Assembly (NCBI RefSeq): GCF_003319125.1 | Contig: NZ_QOHG01000009.1 | Span: 1-64,000, forward strand | Source: Blastococcus sp. TF02A-26 | GTDB lineage: Bacteria > Actinomycetota > Actinomycetes > Mycobacteriales > Geodermatophilaceae | Length of the DNA stretch: 64,000 bases | Reading direction: 5' to 3' | Shown: one piece after another, positions 1-9,587 of the stretch | Layout: every line of letters starts with the position of its first letter | Numbering within the stretch: the first letter of the stretch is position 1 | Translations under genes and position numbers: made by a program | Notes under the pieces: generated by a model | What the model saw: only the letters and a program-made list of their open reading frames with translations | What the model was told of the DNA's origin: nothing | Database searches by the model: none

Positions 1-127
1 CGACCAGCGCACGGCCGCCCTGGACGCCTGGCTGGAGCACTACAACACTGCCCGCAGCCACTCCGCCCTCAAAGGTCAGCCGCCGATCAGCCGCCTCGCC
101 GCGTGAACAACCTGTCCGGTCACGACA
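1..127 (+). mobile_element. Right end of an IS481-family insertion sequence
   Basis: After the transposase stop at 106 there are only about 20 bases before the next gene's stop codon. Read on the minus strand, the segment ending at 127 begins TGTCGTGACCGGACAGG, resembling the TGT-starting terminal inverted repeat of IS481 elements. The left end and the target duplication cannot be seen. The exact boundary is uncertain by a few bases. Confidence 0.6.
2..106 (+). CDS. IS481-type transposase, C-terminal fragment (cut by window edge)
   Basis: The last 34 codons of a DDE transposase, entering from the left edge and ending with TGA at 104-106. The readable tail, WLEHYNTARSHSALKGQPP, is the characteristic C-terminal part of IS481-like (integrase core, rve) transposases: a Trp/Tyr-rich stretch, a basic SHSAL motif and a PP-I-SRL ending. 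The catalytic DDE residues lie outside the window. The remaining gene end is intact, so the element may be complete to the left. Confidence 0.8.
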   Translation, partial: DQRTAALDAWLEHYNTARSHSALKGQPPISRLAA

Positions 128-128
128 A

Positions 129-1433
129 CTAGCCGACCGGGCCGGCCCAGCGGGTCAGCGTCGCGGGGTCGACGACGCCGGGGCGCACCCGCTGCGGGTG
201 GTCGCCGACCGGCACCGTCGCCACGACCTCGGCGGTGTCGTAGTCGATGACCACCACGCGGTCGTCCCCGCTGACCGAGACCCAGCACTCCTCGCCGTCG
301 GGGCCGTTGGTCGTCCAGTACGGCTTCGCGCCCACGTCGACGATCGTGTGCTCGAGGGTGTCGCGGTCGACCAGCGCGGCGTAGTCCGACATCGTCCCGG
401 CGGCGCACAGCGTGCTGCCGGTGGGGTCGATCGCCAGCCCGTGGTGCGCGGAGTCCAGCGTGTACAGCTCCCGGGGCAGCCCGTCGGTGCGGTCCGGCAG
501 CGGGACGACGCGGCGGACGGCGCCCACGGTCGGCTCGCCCGGGTAGGTGACCTCGGGATCGGTGGCCTGGGTGTCGAACTCGACGAGGCCGTGGAAGAAC
601 GACACCTGCAGGTAGACGAAGCGCTCGTCCGGCGCCAGCGCCATCGGACGGACCGCCGAGGCCATGCCGGGGTACCCGGCCTCCGCCAGCTCCGCGCCCA
701 TGTCCCACCGGGACTCGATCGACATGTCCTCGGTGCGCACCACCTGGAACACCTGCTCGCCCTTGAGGGTGTCGTAGGCGGTGCCGAACTCGGGCCGGTC
801 GACCGGCGTGTAGACCCGCCCGATGCTGGCGTGGAACACCCGTCCGCCGTCGGCGGTGTAGGTGTTCTCGTGCGGGGTGTCCCCGCTGGGGAAGGTGCGC
901 AGCTCCGTGCCGGTGCGGATGTCGAGCTCGTGCACCACGTTCGCCGTCGAGTCGCTGACCAGCAGCCGCTCGCCGTCGGGGGACAGTCCCATGTGGTCGG
1001 CGCGGTAGCCCTCCATCGGGAACCGCCAGACGATGTCGCCGGTGGCCAGGTCCATCCCGACGACGTCGGCGAAGCTCGGCCGGCTGACCGCCAGCAGGCT
1101 GCCGTCGGGTGTCGTGTACGCGTCGTCGGTGAACTGGTCATGGCCCTCGCCGATGCCGGCCCGGATCGCCAGGTAGAAGGCCAGCCGGTCGGGGCGGGAG
1201 AGGACCTCGGCCATCCGCTGCGCGCGGTCGGGGATCACGTCGATCCGGGCCAGCGGCTGGTGGTCGGTGGCGTCGACGACGGTCACCGTCCCGTCCCGGT
1301 TGTCCCCGACGAGCATCACGTCGCGCAGCGCTCCGTCGTCCTGACCGGTCGGTCGTGTCTCGCCGGAGGCGGCGGTGGTGCCCGCGGTGAGGACCAGGGC
1401 GGTGGCGAGAGCGGTGACGGTGCTGCGGCGCAT
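129..1433 (-). CDS. Secreted YncE-like beta-propeller protein
   Basis: 434 residues. The N-terminus MRRSTVTALATALVLTAG is a classic signal peptide (basic start, hydrophobic core, small residues near 25). The rest consists of repeating blades with motifs such as VMLVGDNRDGTVTVVDA, LSPDGERLLVSD and DDRVVVIDYDTAEVVATV, as in YncE/lactonase-type seven-bladed propellers that bind ligands outside the membrane. No catalytic residues are evident. The start at 1433 is chosen over a TTG seven codons upstream because GAGGGG precedes the ATG by 8 bases. The stop codon at 129-131 lies within 2-3 bases of the IS end, so the native C-terminus may have been clipped or replaced. Confidence 0.75.
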   Translation of the reverse strand: MRRSTVTALATALVLTAGTTAASGETRPTGQDDGALRDVMLVGDNRDGTVTVVDATDHQPLARIDVIPDRAQRMAEVLSRPDRLAFYLAIRAGIGEGHDQFTDDAYTTPDGSLLAVSRPSFADVVGMDLATGDIVWRFPMEGYRADHMGLSPDGERLLVSDSTANVVHELDIRTGTELRTFPSGDTPHENTYTADGGRVFHASIGRVYTPVDRPEFGTAYDTLKGEQVFQVVRTEDMSIESRWDMGAELAEAGYPGMASAVRPMALAPDERFVYLQVSFFHGLVEFDTQATDPEVTYPGEPTVGAVRRVVPLPDRTDGLPRELYTLDSAHHGLAIDPTGSTLCAAGTMSDYAALVDRDTLEHTIVDVGAKPYWTTNGPDGEECWVSVSGDDRVVVIDYDTAEVVATVPVGDHPQRVRPGVVDPATLTRWAGPVG

Positions 1434-1675
1434 CGGCTCGTCCCCTCGGGGCAACGGGAGCAGGGTGGTGCTGCTGGGCTGGACAACGGCCCAGCAGCGA
1501 GCAGGTCACGGCTGACCACCGGGTTGCCGGGAATTCCCTGCGCACAGGGTCCGTCCACGTCCTGGACTGCCGATATCTCCGGTGTGACCGCCTCCCCGCT
1601 CCGCCGCCAGGCGCCGGGGACGTCCCCGGGGAGCCCGACCTGAGCGCCCTCGCCGCGGGGGAGCCGACCCCCGAC

Positions 1676-1984
1676 GTGCTCGTGCCGTACTGGCTGGCCG
1701 CACCCGCGCGTGCCGCGCTGGCCACCGCGGTCCGGCACGGGCTGAACGCCGGTGAGGTGCACCCGGTCGCCGCGATCCACCTCGCCGACGTCCTCACCGA
1801 GCTGCACGTGGCCATGGCCCGCGACGCCGTCTGGCCGGATCCGGCCGCCCGGGTGCGCCGGGTCACCGGGTGGGACGACGACGTGCTCCCGGTCCGCCTC
1901 TCCGCCGTCGAGCTGGAGAGCGTGCTCGCCCTCCCCGCCCTCCCCGAGGTGCTGCGGGCGGCGCTGGCGCGGGTGCCGCGGTGA
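1676..1984 (+). CDS. Hypothetical protein, first of a coupled pair
   Basis: 102 residues, Ala/Val/Leu-rich, apparently soluble, with no recognisable domain. GTG at 1676 is the most upstream usual start in this frame; a GGGGAG sequence lies about 13 bases upstream, so the start is uncertain and another GTG lies two codons on. The stop overlaps the start of the next gene in a GTGA, indicating translational coupling. The predicted fold is probably mostly helical. Function unknown. Confidence 0.55.
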   Translation: MLVPYWLAAPARAALATAVRHGLNAGEVHPVAAIHLADVLTELHVAMARDAVWPDPAARVRRVTGWDDDVLPVRLSAVELESVLALPALPEVLRAALARVPR

Positions 1985-2745
1985 CCGATCCCCGCTTCGG
2001 GCGGTCCTCCGCCGGGTTGCTGCACCGGTTGCGGCCGGTGCCGGTGGACCCCGAGGACCTGCGCGAGGTGGCGGCCGAGGTGCTGCCCGAGCTCGCGACC
2101 GCGCGACTGCGCGTGGTGCTCGCCGACGACCGCGTCGACGGGCCGGTCGTGGTGCTGCGGGAGGACGAGCGCACGCTGCGCACCTCGGTGCGCGACCTGG
2201 CCGAGGACATGACCGCGGCCGGGGTCGCTCCCGTCCCCGACTCCCTCGCCGCGGCGCTGTCGTCGTGGGTGGCGCACCGCCCCGTGCCCGATGCCGCAGC
2301 GGCCGCCGCCGGGACCGCGGTGCTGGACTGGACCGACCGGCGGCGGGCCGCGGTGGGCTGGCGCGTCGTCGTCCGGCGCGACGACGTCGCCCTGCCCTGG
2401 ACGCCGTCGCCGTCGGCCGGGCCCGAGGACGTCGCCCGGGTCCGCACGCGCGCCGTCGGTCGTTCGGCCGAGGTGCGGACCGAGCTGCGGGTCCAGGGCC
2501 CGGTCGCACTGTGGTCGCACCCCGTGGTGCCGCTGCTGGCGTCCGCGCCGTTCACCGCTCCGGAGCTGGTGCTGGACCGGGTGGCCGCGGCCGGGCTGCC
2601 GATGCCCGACATGCACGTCGTCGTGACGCCCGGCCGGCCGGTGGCCGGTGCCGGCGCGGGGGTGGCCGCCCGGCTGGCCGAGTCGACCGGCGAGCCGTGC
2701 GTCCGCCTTCCCTGGCGGAGCCTGCCCACCCTGCCCTGGATCTAG
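1981..2745 (+). CDS. Hypothetical protein, second of a coupled pair
   Basis: 254 residues, no signal peptide or membrane segment. The sequence is rich in Arg, Asp and Val with alternating strands, and has Trp-containing motifs at the C-terminus (LPWRSLPTLPWI). No family was recognised. The GTG start at 1981 overlaps the upstream gene's stop (GTGA). The pair forms a two-gene operon convergent with the cell-wall hydrolase gene at 2792. It may be a lineage-specific pair; the two products could interact, but nothing in the sequence shows this. Confidence 0.6.
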   Translation: MTDPRFGRSSAGLLHRLRPVPVDPEDLREVAAEVLPELATARLRVVLADDRVDGPVVVLREDERTLRTSVRDLAEDMTAAGVAPVPDSLAAALSSWVAHRPVPDAAAAAAGTAVLDWTDRRRAAVGWRVVVRRDDVALPWTPSPSAGPEDVARVRTRAVGRSAEVRTELRVQGPVALWSHPVVPLLASAPFTAPELVLDRVAAAGLPMPDMHVVVTPGRPVAGAGAGVAARLAESTGEPCVRLPWRSLPTLPWI

Positions 2746-2786
2746 CGGAGTCGCTGGAGCGCGGGAAACGCACTCCGGCGACTCCG
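2746..2786. terminator. Stem-loop between convergent genes
   Basis: Nine-base arms CGGAGTCGC (2746-2754) and GCGACTCCG (2778-2786) form a perfect stem with a partly self-complementary 23-base interior. It starts at the base after the TAG of the hypothetical pair and ends 5 bases before the stop of the gene at 2792, so it probably serves both directions. Confidence 0.6.
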
Positions 2787-2791
2787 ATGCC

Positions 2792-4777
2792 TCACACGTC
2801 GAGCAGGTGGCCGAACTCCCAGTGCCACGCCTCGGGCTTCTCGCCGCCCGGCTGCGCCCAGTCCGGCTGCACGAAGCCGAACCGGCCGGCATTGGCGACC
2901 ATCCACTGCCACTCGGCGCTGCCGCCGCGGTTGATGCCACCGCAGAGGTCGACCGCCAGGGCCCAGCCGTGGTTCGACGTGCCGGGGAAGGCCGCCAGCC
3001 GGGGCTTGGCGCGGTACGCCGCCACCTGACCGGCGTAGGACCGGTAGGAGTCGGTGATGCACAGCGGCCGGCCGAAGTCCTGGGCGAAGGCGGCGGCGAG
3101 CGCGTTGTAGCCGGCGGCGGCGTCGCAGCGCAGGGCGTGCGACCCACCGATCGAGCACAGCGCCTCGGCCGGGATGCGGCCGTTGCCGTAGCCACCCCAC
3201 ATCGGGCTCACCGGGCCGACCGGTGCCGGCGGGGTGCCGCAGGCGCCGTTGCCGGTCACGGCGGGCGGCAGCGGCGGGTTCGGCGTCTCCGGCGCGGGCA
3301 GGGTGACCCGCACCGTGCCGGTCGTGCCGGTCAAAGTCCGCACGCCGACCGACCATCCGGCGGCCGAGGACGCGAGGACCTGGCCCTCGCCGACGTACAC
3401 GCCGACGTCCGCGCCGGCGTCGGTGAACACCAGGTCGCCGACCTGGAGCTGCGACGCCGGGACCGGGGTGCCGGTGGCCCACTGCTCGGCCGCCGCCGCG
3501 GGCAGGCCGACGCCGGCCTGCACGTAGGCCGCCGCGGTGAGCCCACCGCAGTCGTAGGCGTCCGGACCGGTGCCGCCGGCCTGGTACGGACGGCCCAGCT
3601 GGGAGAACGCGACGCTGACGGCGGTCACGGTCTCGGCCGACAGCACGGTGACCGGCCGGTTGCCGGCAACGGCCAGCGCCACGCCGGGGATCGGCGTGCC
3701 GGTGCCGTCGAGCGCGGGGGAGAAGCCGTCGGGGAGGGCGGCGGGATCGGCCAGCTCGGCGGCGGCCGGAGGCTGGACGCCGGCGACGGCGAGCGTGCCC
3801 AGGTAGTCCTGCCAGCGGTGCAGCGCCTGCTGGTTGCGCTCCTGCTGCTCGCCCGCGGCCGGGACGGCGGTCAGGCCGGCCAGCTGCGCGGTGGTCGCCG
3901 GCGACAGCTCGGCGACCTGCTCGCGGACGGCGGCCAGCAGCTCCTCGGCCTCGGCCTCCGCGGCGTCGACGGCGACCTGGGCGGTCAGCGTGGCCGAGGC
4001 GGCCGCGGTCACGGCCTGCTCGGCGCGGGCGGCGCGGACGACGGCGACGTCCCGGGCCTCGTCGGCCCGCTCGGCGATGCCCTGGAGCCACAGCACGTCG
4101 GTCACGGCGTCGGCGTCGTGCACGTCCAGGCCGAACACCGGGGAGCGCTGGGCGGCCGTCATCCGGTACAGGTCGGCGGAGCCGTCGCCGACGGTGGCCC
4201 GCGCCGTGGTGGCGGCCGCGCGGGCCTGCTCCTCGGCGGCCCGGGCACGCGTGAGCGCGTCGCGCCGGCCGACCAGGTCCTGCTGCAGCCGGCGGTAGCT
4301 CGCGGCGTCCTCGGCCAGGGCCTGCTGGGTGGACGCGGCCAGCCCCAGCGGGTCGGTGGCGGCGGCGGTGGCCGGGACGGGCGGGGTGGGGGAGAGGGCC
4401 CCGGCGATGGCGGGCAGCACGACCCCCAGCGCGACGACGACCGCGCGGTGCTTCCAGCGCCGGGCGTCCTGGGCGGCGAGGTACTGCCGCCACGCCGGCG
4501 GGCGGGCGGGACGGCGGGTGCGGCTCCGCGCGCCGGTGCGCGACGACGGCCGGCGGGTGGACGAGCGGCGCCCGGCGGAGGCCGTGCGCTTCGCGGCCGG
4601 CTTCCGGGCGGCAGTGCTGCGGCCGGGGGCGTCCCCGGCGGCGGCCCGGGCCGCCAGCAGGGCGCGGACGGCGGCCGCCTCCTGGGCGGTCATCGGCGCG
4701 CGCGTGGCGGTGCTGCGGCTCGCGGCGGGCCGGGCGGTACGGGCAGCCCTGGGGGCGGGCGTGCGTGGTGCGGGCAC
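2792..4777 (-). CDS. Membrane-anchored NlpC/P60-like (degenerate) and VanY-type carboxypeptidase fusion
   Basis: 661 residues. Order: basic Ala/Arg/Pro-rich cytoplasmic tail (1-105); one membrane segment (about 108-132); helical coiled-coil region (140-345) like those of peptidoglycan hydrolase regulators; NlpC/P60-like domain (about 375-490) with Cys410 in DCGGL but Asp457 where the catalytic His is expected (GADVGVYVG) and no second His; then a VanY/M15B D-Ala-D-Ala carboxypeptidase domain (about 515-661) with SYRSYAGQ, the SNHGWALAVD zinc motif (His603, Asp610) and EAWHWEF (Glu649, His652). The C-terminal domain looks active while the middle one looks inactive. GTG at 4777 follows a GGGGGAC element. 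It probably trims peptidoglycan cross-links at the outer membrane face. Confidence 0.85.
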   Translation of the reverse strand: MPAPRTPAPRAARTARPAASRSTATRAPMTAQEAAAVRALLAARAAAGDAPGRSTAARKPAAKRTASAGRRSSTRRPSSRTGARSRTRRPARPPAWRQYLAAQDARRWKHRAVVVALGVVLPAIAGALSPTPPVPATAAATDPLGLAASTQQALAEDAASYRRLQQDLVGRRDALTRARAAEEQARAAATTARATVGDGSADLYRMTAAQRSPVFGLDVHDADAVTDVLWLQGIAERADEARDVAVVRAARAEQAVTAAASATLTAQVAVDAAEAEAEELLAAVREQVAELSPATTAQLAGLTAVPAAGEQQERNQQALHRWQDYLGTLAVAGVQPPAAAELADPAALPDGFSPALDGTGTPIPGVALAVAGNRPVTVLSAETVTAVSVAFSQLGRPYQAGGTGPDAYDCGGLTAAAYVQAGVGLPAAAAEQWATGTPVPASQLQVGDLVFTDAGADVGVYVGEGQVLASSAAGWSVGVRTLTGTTGTVRVTLPAPETPNPPLPPAVTGNGACGTPPAPVGPVSPMWGGYGNGRIPAEALCSIGGSHALRCDAAAGYNALAAAFAQDFGRPLCITDSYRSYAGQVAAYRAKPRLAAFPGTSNHGWALAVDLCGGINRGGSAEWQWMVANAGRFGFVQPDWAQPGGEKPEAWHWEFGHLLDV

Positions 4778-4884
4778 TGCGGGTCCCCCGGGGGTCTCGT
4801 CCTACGCGGCCGGCGCGCTGCGGTGCAGCGGCCTCGCCGTCGTATCGACGGGACACGGGGGTGCCCGGAGGGGCAGGGGGGAGC

Positions 4885-4906
4885 CCCTCACCCCTCCGGG
4901 TGAGGG
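4885..4906. terminator. Hairpin between the gltA side and the cell-wall hydrolase gene
   Basis: Perfect 9-base stem CCCTCACCC / GGGTGAGGG with a CTCC loop. It overlaps the stop of the small reading frame ending at 4888 and lies about 110 bases upstream of the hydrolase start at 4777, so it probably ends the gltA transcript. Confidence 0.6.
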
Positions 4907-5160
4907 TGGTTTCGGGATGTCGCCCGATCGGTGGAACGCGCGGACTCCGGTGTCCACCGCGGCGGCGACGGCGCCCACCAGGCGCCGTGCTGCTCCACCA
5001 GCGGGACGCGGTGCTCCACGCCGTCCTCGGTGCGGACGACGAGGGCCACCTCGGCGATCCGGCGGGAGGCGTCGGCGGCGCCGCCGCCGGGGAGGAGTAG
5101 TCCCGTCGCCAGCGGCAGCGGCGGCAGGACGATGGACTCCTCCCCGGACGGCTCGGACAC
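4888..5160 (-). CDS. Possible small hypothetical protein downstream of gltA
   Basis: 90 residues from GTG at 5160, 11 bases after the gltA stop. The middle part (ADASRRIAEVALVVRTEDG, then EHRVPLVEQHGAWWAP) has a natural-looking strand pattern and ordinary composition, but the tail is basic and disordered and the ribosome site is weak. It fills the otherwise empty space between gltA and its terminator. It could be a real small gene co-transcribed with gltA or chance. Confidence 0.4.
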   Translation of the reverse strand: MSEPSGEESIVLPPLPLATGLLLPGGGAADASRRIAEVALVVRTEDGVEHRVPLVEQHGAWWAPSPPRWTPESARSTDRATSRNHPHPEG

Positions 5161-5171
5161 GCGCGGACCCG

Positions 5172-6488
<1,317 letters not shown>

Positions 6489-6553
6489 CGGAGGGGACGC
6501 TACTACCGGCGGGGGTGCGTGGCCCTCTGCGCCGCTGCCCCGGCCCGGGGAGC

Positions 6554-7900
6554 TCAGGCGATCGGCTCCGCGGGAGCGTGGAGGGGGAGCTCGACGGCCC
6601 AGACCGCGTCGGCCCGCCCGGCGTGCCAGGTCGCCCCGCGAGCGGCCACCGCCAGCCAGGAGTCGCGCAGGAGCCCGGTCGGTTCGTCCGTGGGCACCAG
6701 CTCCACGTCGACGTCGGGTCCCCCGGCCAGGGCGGCCTCGACCAGCGGGGCGGTCGTGGTGAGGTGGTCCGGCGCGACGGCGAGCAGGAAGCGCTCGGCC
6801 GCGCCGGCCGAGCGCACGTCGCGGAATGCCTGCACGAGGGCGTCGACCTCGTGCCGGTCCGGGGAGGGGGCGGTGAGTGCGCCGAGGGCGACCGCCTGGG
6901 GGCGACCCCACACGTCGAGCTCCCGGGCGAACCGGTCCAGCAGCGGGGACGTGTGCGCCCGTTCGACCAGGGGCCGGGCGTCCCCGTCCGGATCGGCGCC
7001 CATGAGCTCGACGAGTCGCGCCGTGGCGAGGAAGGTCGCCTCCAGCGCGGCTGCGGCGGCGTGGCCACCGCCCAGCTCCGCCGAGCGCGTGGCGGTCATC
7101 AGCAGGGACTTGAGGTAGGCCCGCCGCTGGCGCTCCGTGTCGGCGAGGAAGCCGTTGCGCACTCCCCAGTCGATGAGTCGGGGCCAGTCGCGCAGGCCCC
7201 GCTCGATGAGCGCCGGGTTCTGCGAGCTCTGGTCGCCGTGCACGCGGAACCGGCTGAGGGTTCGCGGGGTGTAGAAGGCCGGCCCCCGGGCGAGCAGCCG
7301 CAGCCACAGCGCCAGGTCGCCGAGGACCGCCAGGCGCCGTCCGTCAACCTGCCAGAGCTCGGCCACGTCCACGTCCTCGCGGCGGAAGAGCACCGTGGTG
7401 AGCTCGCCGACCACGTTGCTGCAGTGCTCGAGCATGGTGTCGCCGAGCTGGCGGCCGTCCAGCGGCCCGGTGCGCTCGGTCAGCGGGGCCAGCTCGCCGC
7501 CGGGCACCGGGCGCCCGTCCTCGCCGATGACCACGCGGCGGGAGAAGGCCATGGTGGCTCCCGGGGTGGCCTGCATGCCGCGGACCAGGTCGCGAACGCA
7601 GTCGGTCGCCAGGACGTCGTCGTGCAGGAGGAACTTCACGTACTCGCCGCGCGCCAGTTCCAGCAGCCGGATCGGATTGGCGAAACCGCCCACGTTGGTC
7701 TCGTGCCGGACGACGCGGACCCGGTCGTCGGTGGCGGCGACCGAGGCGAGCACGGCGGCGGTGCCGTCGGTCGAGGCGTCGTCGCCGACGATCACCTCGA
7801 TCTCCCGGTAGGACTGGCTCAGCGCCGACCGGAGCGCGGCCTTGAGGAAGCGCTCGCCGTTGTAGGTCGGCACGAGGATGCTGACGAGCGGGTTGCTCAC
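6554..7900 (-). CDS. Family 2 glycosyltransferase
   Basis: 448 residues. The GT-A fold is clear at the N-terminus: VSILVPTYNGERFLKAAL (6-23), the nucleotide-binding VGDDASTDG (38-46) and the LLHDDV metal-binding motif. The catalytic domain covers about 1-230; the remaining 220 residues are helical and Arg/Ala-rich without a recognised domain. No membrane segment, so it is probably cytoplasmic and membrane-associated. The GTG start at 7900 has AGGAG nine bases upstream and overlaps the aminotransferase stop by GTGA. It is the last gene of the cupin-aminotransferase-glycosyltransferase operon and probably transfers the amino sugar made by those genes onto a glycan or lipid carrier. Confidence 0.85.
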   Translation of the reverse strand: MSNPLVSILVPTYNGERFLKAALRSALSQSYREIEVIVGDDASTDGTAAVLASVAATDDRVRVVRHETNVGGFANPIRLLELARGEYVKFLLHDDVLATDCVRDLVRGMQATPGATMAFSRRVVIGEDGRPVPGGELAPLTERTGPLDGRQLGDTMLEHCSNVVGELTTVLFRREDVDVAELWQVDGRRLAVLGDLALWLRLLARGPAFYTPRTLSRFRVHGDQSSQNPALIERGLRDWPRLIDWGVRNGFLADTERQRRAYLKSLLMTATRSAELGGGHAAAAALEATFLATARLVELMGADPDGDARPLVERAHTSPLLDRFARELDVWGRPQAVALGALTAPSPDRHEVDALVQAFRDVRSAGAAERFLLAVAPDHLTTTAPLVEAALAGGPDVDVELVPTDEPTGLLRDSWLAVAARGATWHAGRADAVWAVELPLHAPAEPIA

Positions 7901-9018
7901 GGTCGGAAGCTCCTGACTGCGTCGATCACGAGGTCCTGCTGGTCGTCGCGGAGGTGCGGGCCCATCGGCAGGCTGAGCACCTCGCACGCAAGCCTGTCGG
8001 CGGCGGGGAGGTGGGCGTCGGCGGCGGCGGTGCCGGCGAACGCGGGCTGGCGGTGCGGCGGCACGGGGTAGTGGACGAGGGTCTCCACCCCGTGCGCGGC
8101 CAGGTGCGCGCGGAGGGCGTCGCGGTGCGGGGTGCGGACGACGTAGAGGTGCCACACCGCCGTCGCCCAGTCGGCGACCACCGGCAGCACCAGGCCCGAG
8201 TCGGCGAGCGCCTCGCCGTACCGCAGCGCCGAGGCGTGGCGGCGGGCGTTGTGCCGATCGAGGTGGGCCAGCTTCACCGACAGCAGGGCCGCCTGCAGCT
8301 CGTCCAGCCTGCTGTTCCAGCCGATCTCGGCGTGCACGTACTTCTCGGTCGAGCCGTAGTTGCGCAGCGAGCGGACCCGCTGGGCCACCTGCGGGTCGGA
8401 GGTGGTAACCGCGCCGCCGTCGCCCAGGGCGCCGAGGTTCTTCCCGGGGTAGAAGCTCCAGGCGGTCGCGGCGGTCAGGCCGCCGACCGGACGTCCCCGG
8501 TAGGTCGCACCGTGGGCCTGGGCGGCGTCGTCGAGGACGGCCAGGTCGTGCCGGGCGGCGAGGCCGAGCAGCGGGTCGAGGTCCACCGGGTGGCCGTAGA
8601 GGTGCACCGGCACCAGCGCCCGTGTCCGGGGGCCGATCGCTGCGGCCACGGCGTCGGGCTCCCAGACGCCGGTCTCCACCGAGACGTCGACGGGCACGGG
8701 GGTGGCGCCGGCGTGCACGACGGCCAGCCAGGTCGCGACGAAGGTGTGCGAGGGGACCAGCACCTCGTCCCCGGGACCGACGCCGAGCGCCTGCAGGCCC
8801 AGCGTGAGCGCGTCCAGGCCGCTGGCGACCCCGACGCCGTGCGGGGCCCCGACGACGCGGGCCCACCGCTGCTCGAAGCGCTCGAGCTCGGGCCCGAGGA
8901 GCACGCGCTCGCTGTCGAGCACCCCCAGGGCGGCCTCGGCCAGCTGGTCCCGCAGCTCGACGTGGAGCGACCGCAGGTCCATGAACGGCACGCGGACCCT
9001 GGCGGGAGGCCGCGTCAC
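7897..9018 (-). CDS. DegT/DnrJ/EryC1/StrS sugar aminotransferase (FdtB-like)
   Basis: 373 residues, standard length for the PLP-dependent nucleotide-sugar aminotransferases. Motifs: PFMDLRS near the start, SGLDALTLGLQALGVGPGDE (67-86), DDAAQAHGA (163-171) and the PLP lysine Lys193 in SFYPGKNLGALGDGGA. Adjacent to a cupin 3,4-ketoisomerase, as in fdtA-fdtB (dTDP-Fuc3N) and qdtA-qdtB (dTDP-Qui3N) pathways, it should aminate C3 of a dTDP-3-keto-6-deoxyhexose. GTG at 9018 overlaps the upstream stop by GTGA, so the three genes are coupled. The gene for the dTDP-glucose 4,6-dehydratase that would supply the substrate is not in the window. Confidence 0.88.
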   Translation of the reverse strand: MTRPPARVRVPFMDLRSLHVELRDQLAEAALGVLDSERVLLGPELERFEQRWARVVGAPHGVGVASGLDALTLGLQALGVGPGDEVLVPSHTFVATWLAVVHAGATPVPVDVSVETGVWEPDAVAAAIGPRTRALVPVHLYGHPVDLDPLLGLAARHDLAVLDDAAQAHGATYRGRPVGGLTAATAWSFYPGKNLGALGDGGAVTTSDPQVAQRVRSLRNYGSTEKYVHAEIGWNSRLDELQAALLSVKLAHLDRHNARRHASALRYGEALADSGLVLPVVADWATAVWHLYVVRTPHRDALRAHLAAHGVETLVHYPVPPHRQPAFAGTAAADAHLPAADRLACEVLSLPMGPHLRDDQQDLVIDAVRSFRP

Positions 9019-9473
9019 GGAGCCGTCCCGGCGGCCTCGGCCTCCCGCCGGGCCCGGAGGAACCCGTCGTAGTCGCGGTGGTAGTCCTCCTCCGTGTAGG
9101 GCAGCGACGCCAGCACGAGGCACACGCTGCCCGTGGAGAAGTTGCCCAGCTCCCGCCAGGTGAGCCGCGGCACGAGCAGGCCGTAGTAGGAGCGGTTGAG
9201 GTGGAAGCGCGCCACCTCCGTCCCGTCGTCGACGACGACGTCGAAGCTGCCGGCGGCGGCGATGATCAGCTGCTGCAGGTCCTGGTGCGCGTGCCCGCCG
9301 CGGGACTCCCCGCCCGGGACGTCGTACAGGTAGTAGACGCGGGCGATGTCGAACGGGATCTGCGACCCGCCCTCGATGGAGGTGAGGTTCCCCCGAGGGT
9401 CGGTCACGCGGGGGAGGTCGACGATCCGGCACCCGGCGCCGTTCCCCGACGGCGGTGGGTTCCAGTCGGTCAC
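9015..9473 (-). CDS. dTDP-sugar 3,4-ketoisomerase, cupin fold (FdtA/QdtA-like)
   Basis: 152 residues. CRIVDLPRVTDPRGNLTSIEG, RVYYLYDVPGGESRGGHAH and SYYGLLVPRLTWRELGNFS are hallmarks of the WxcM/FdtA cupin family, which isomerises dTDP-4-keto-6-deoxyglucose to the 3-keto form. The His-rich GGHAH is the predicted active site. The start is uncertain: GTG 9473 gives a family-like N-terminus but lacks a ribosome site, while GTG 9530 adds 19 residues and directly abuts AGGAGG. First gene of a coupled three-gene operon, divergent from the FemAB/GNAT-like gene. Confidence 0.85.
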   Translation of the reverse strand: MTDWNPPPSGNGAGCRIVDLPRVTDPRGNLTSIEGGSQIPFDIARVYYLYDVPGGESRGGHAHQDLQQLIIAAAGSFDVVVDDGTEVARFHLNRSYYGLLVPRLTWRELGNFSTGSVCLVLASLPYTEEDYHRDYDGFLRARREAEAAGTAP

Positions 9474-9587
9474 CCTGCGGCCGGGGAGGAGTGAGCGACG
9501 GTCGTCGCGGACACCGGTTGGGTCGGTCACCCTCCTCTCATCGGCAGGGGAGAGGATCAGCGATACGGATCGGGGACGGGAGCGCCG

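Noticed and set aside
198-1643. Long open frame on the plus strand opposite the propeller gene
   Set aside because: Arg/Val/Gly-biased shadow frame; the minus strand has a signal peptide and propeller motifs.
2648-4903. Long plus-strand frame opposite the cell-wall hydrolase
   Set aside because: Low-complexity Gly/Arg-rich product without motifs; a by-product of high GC content.
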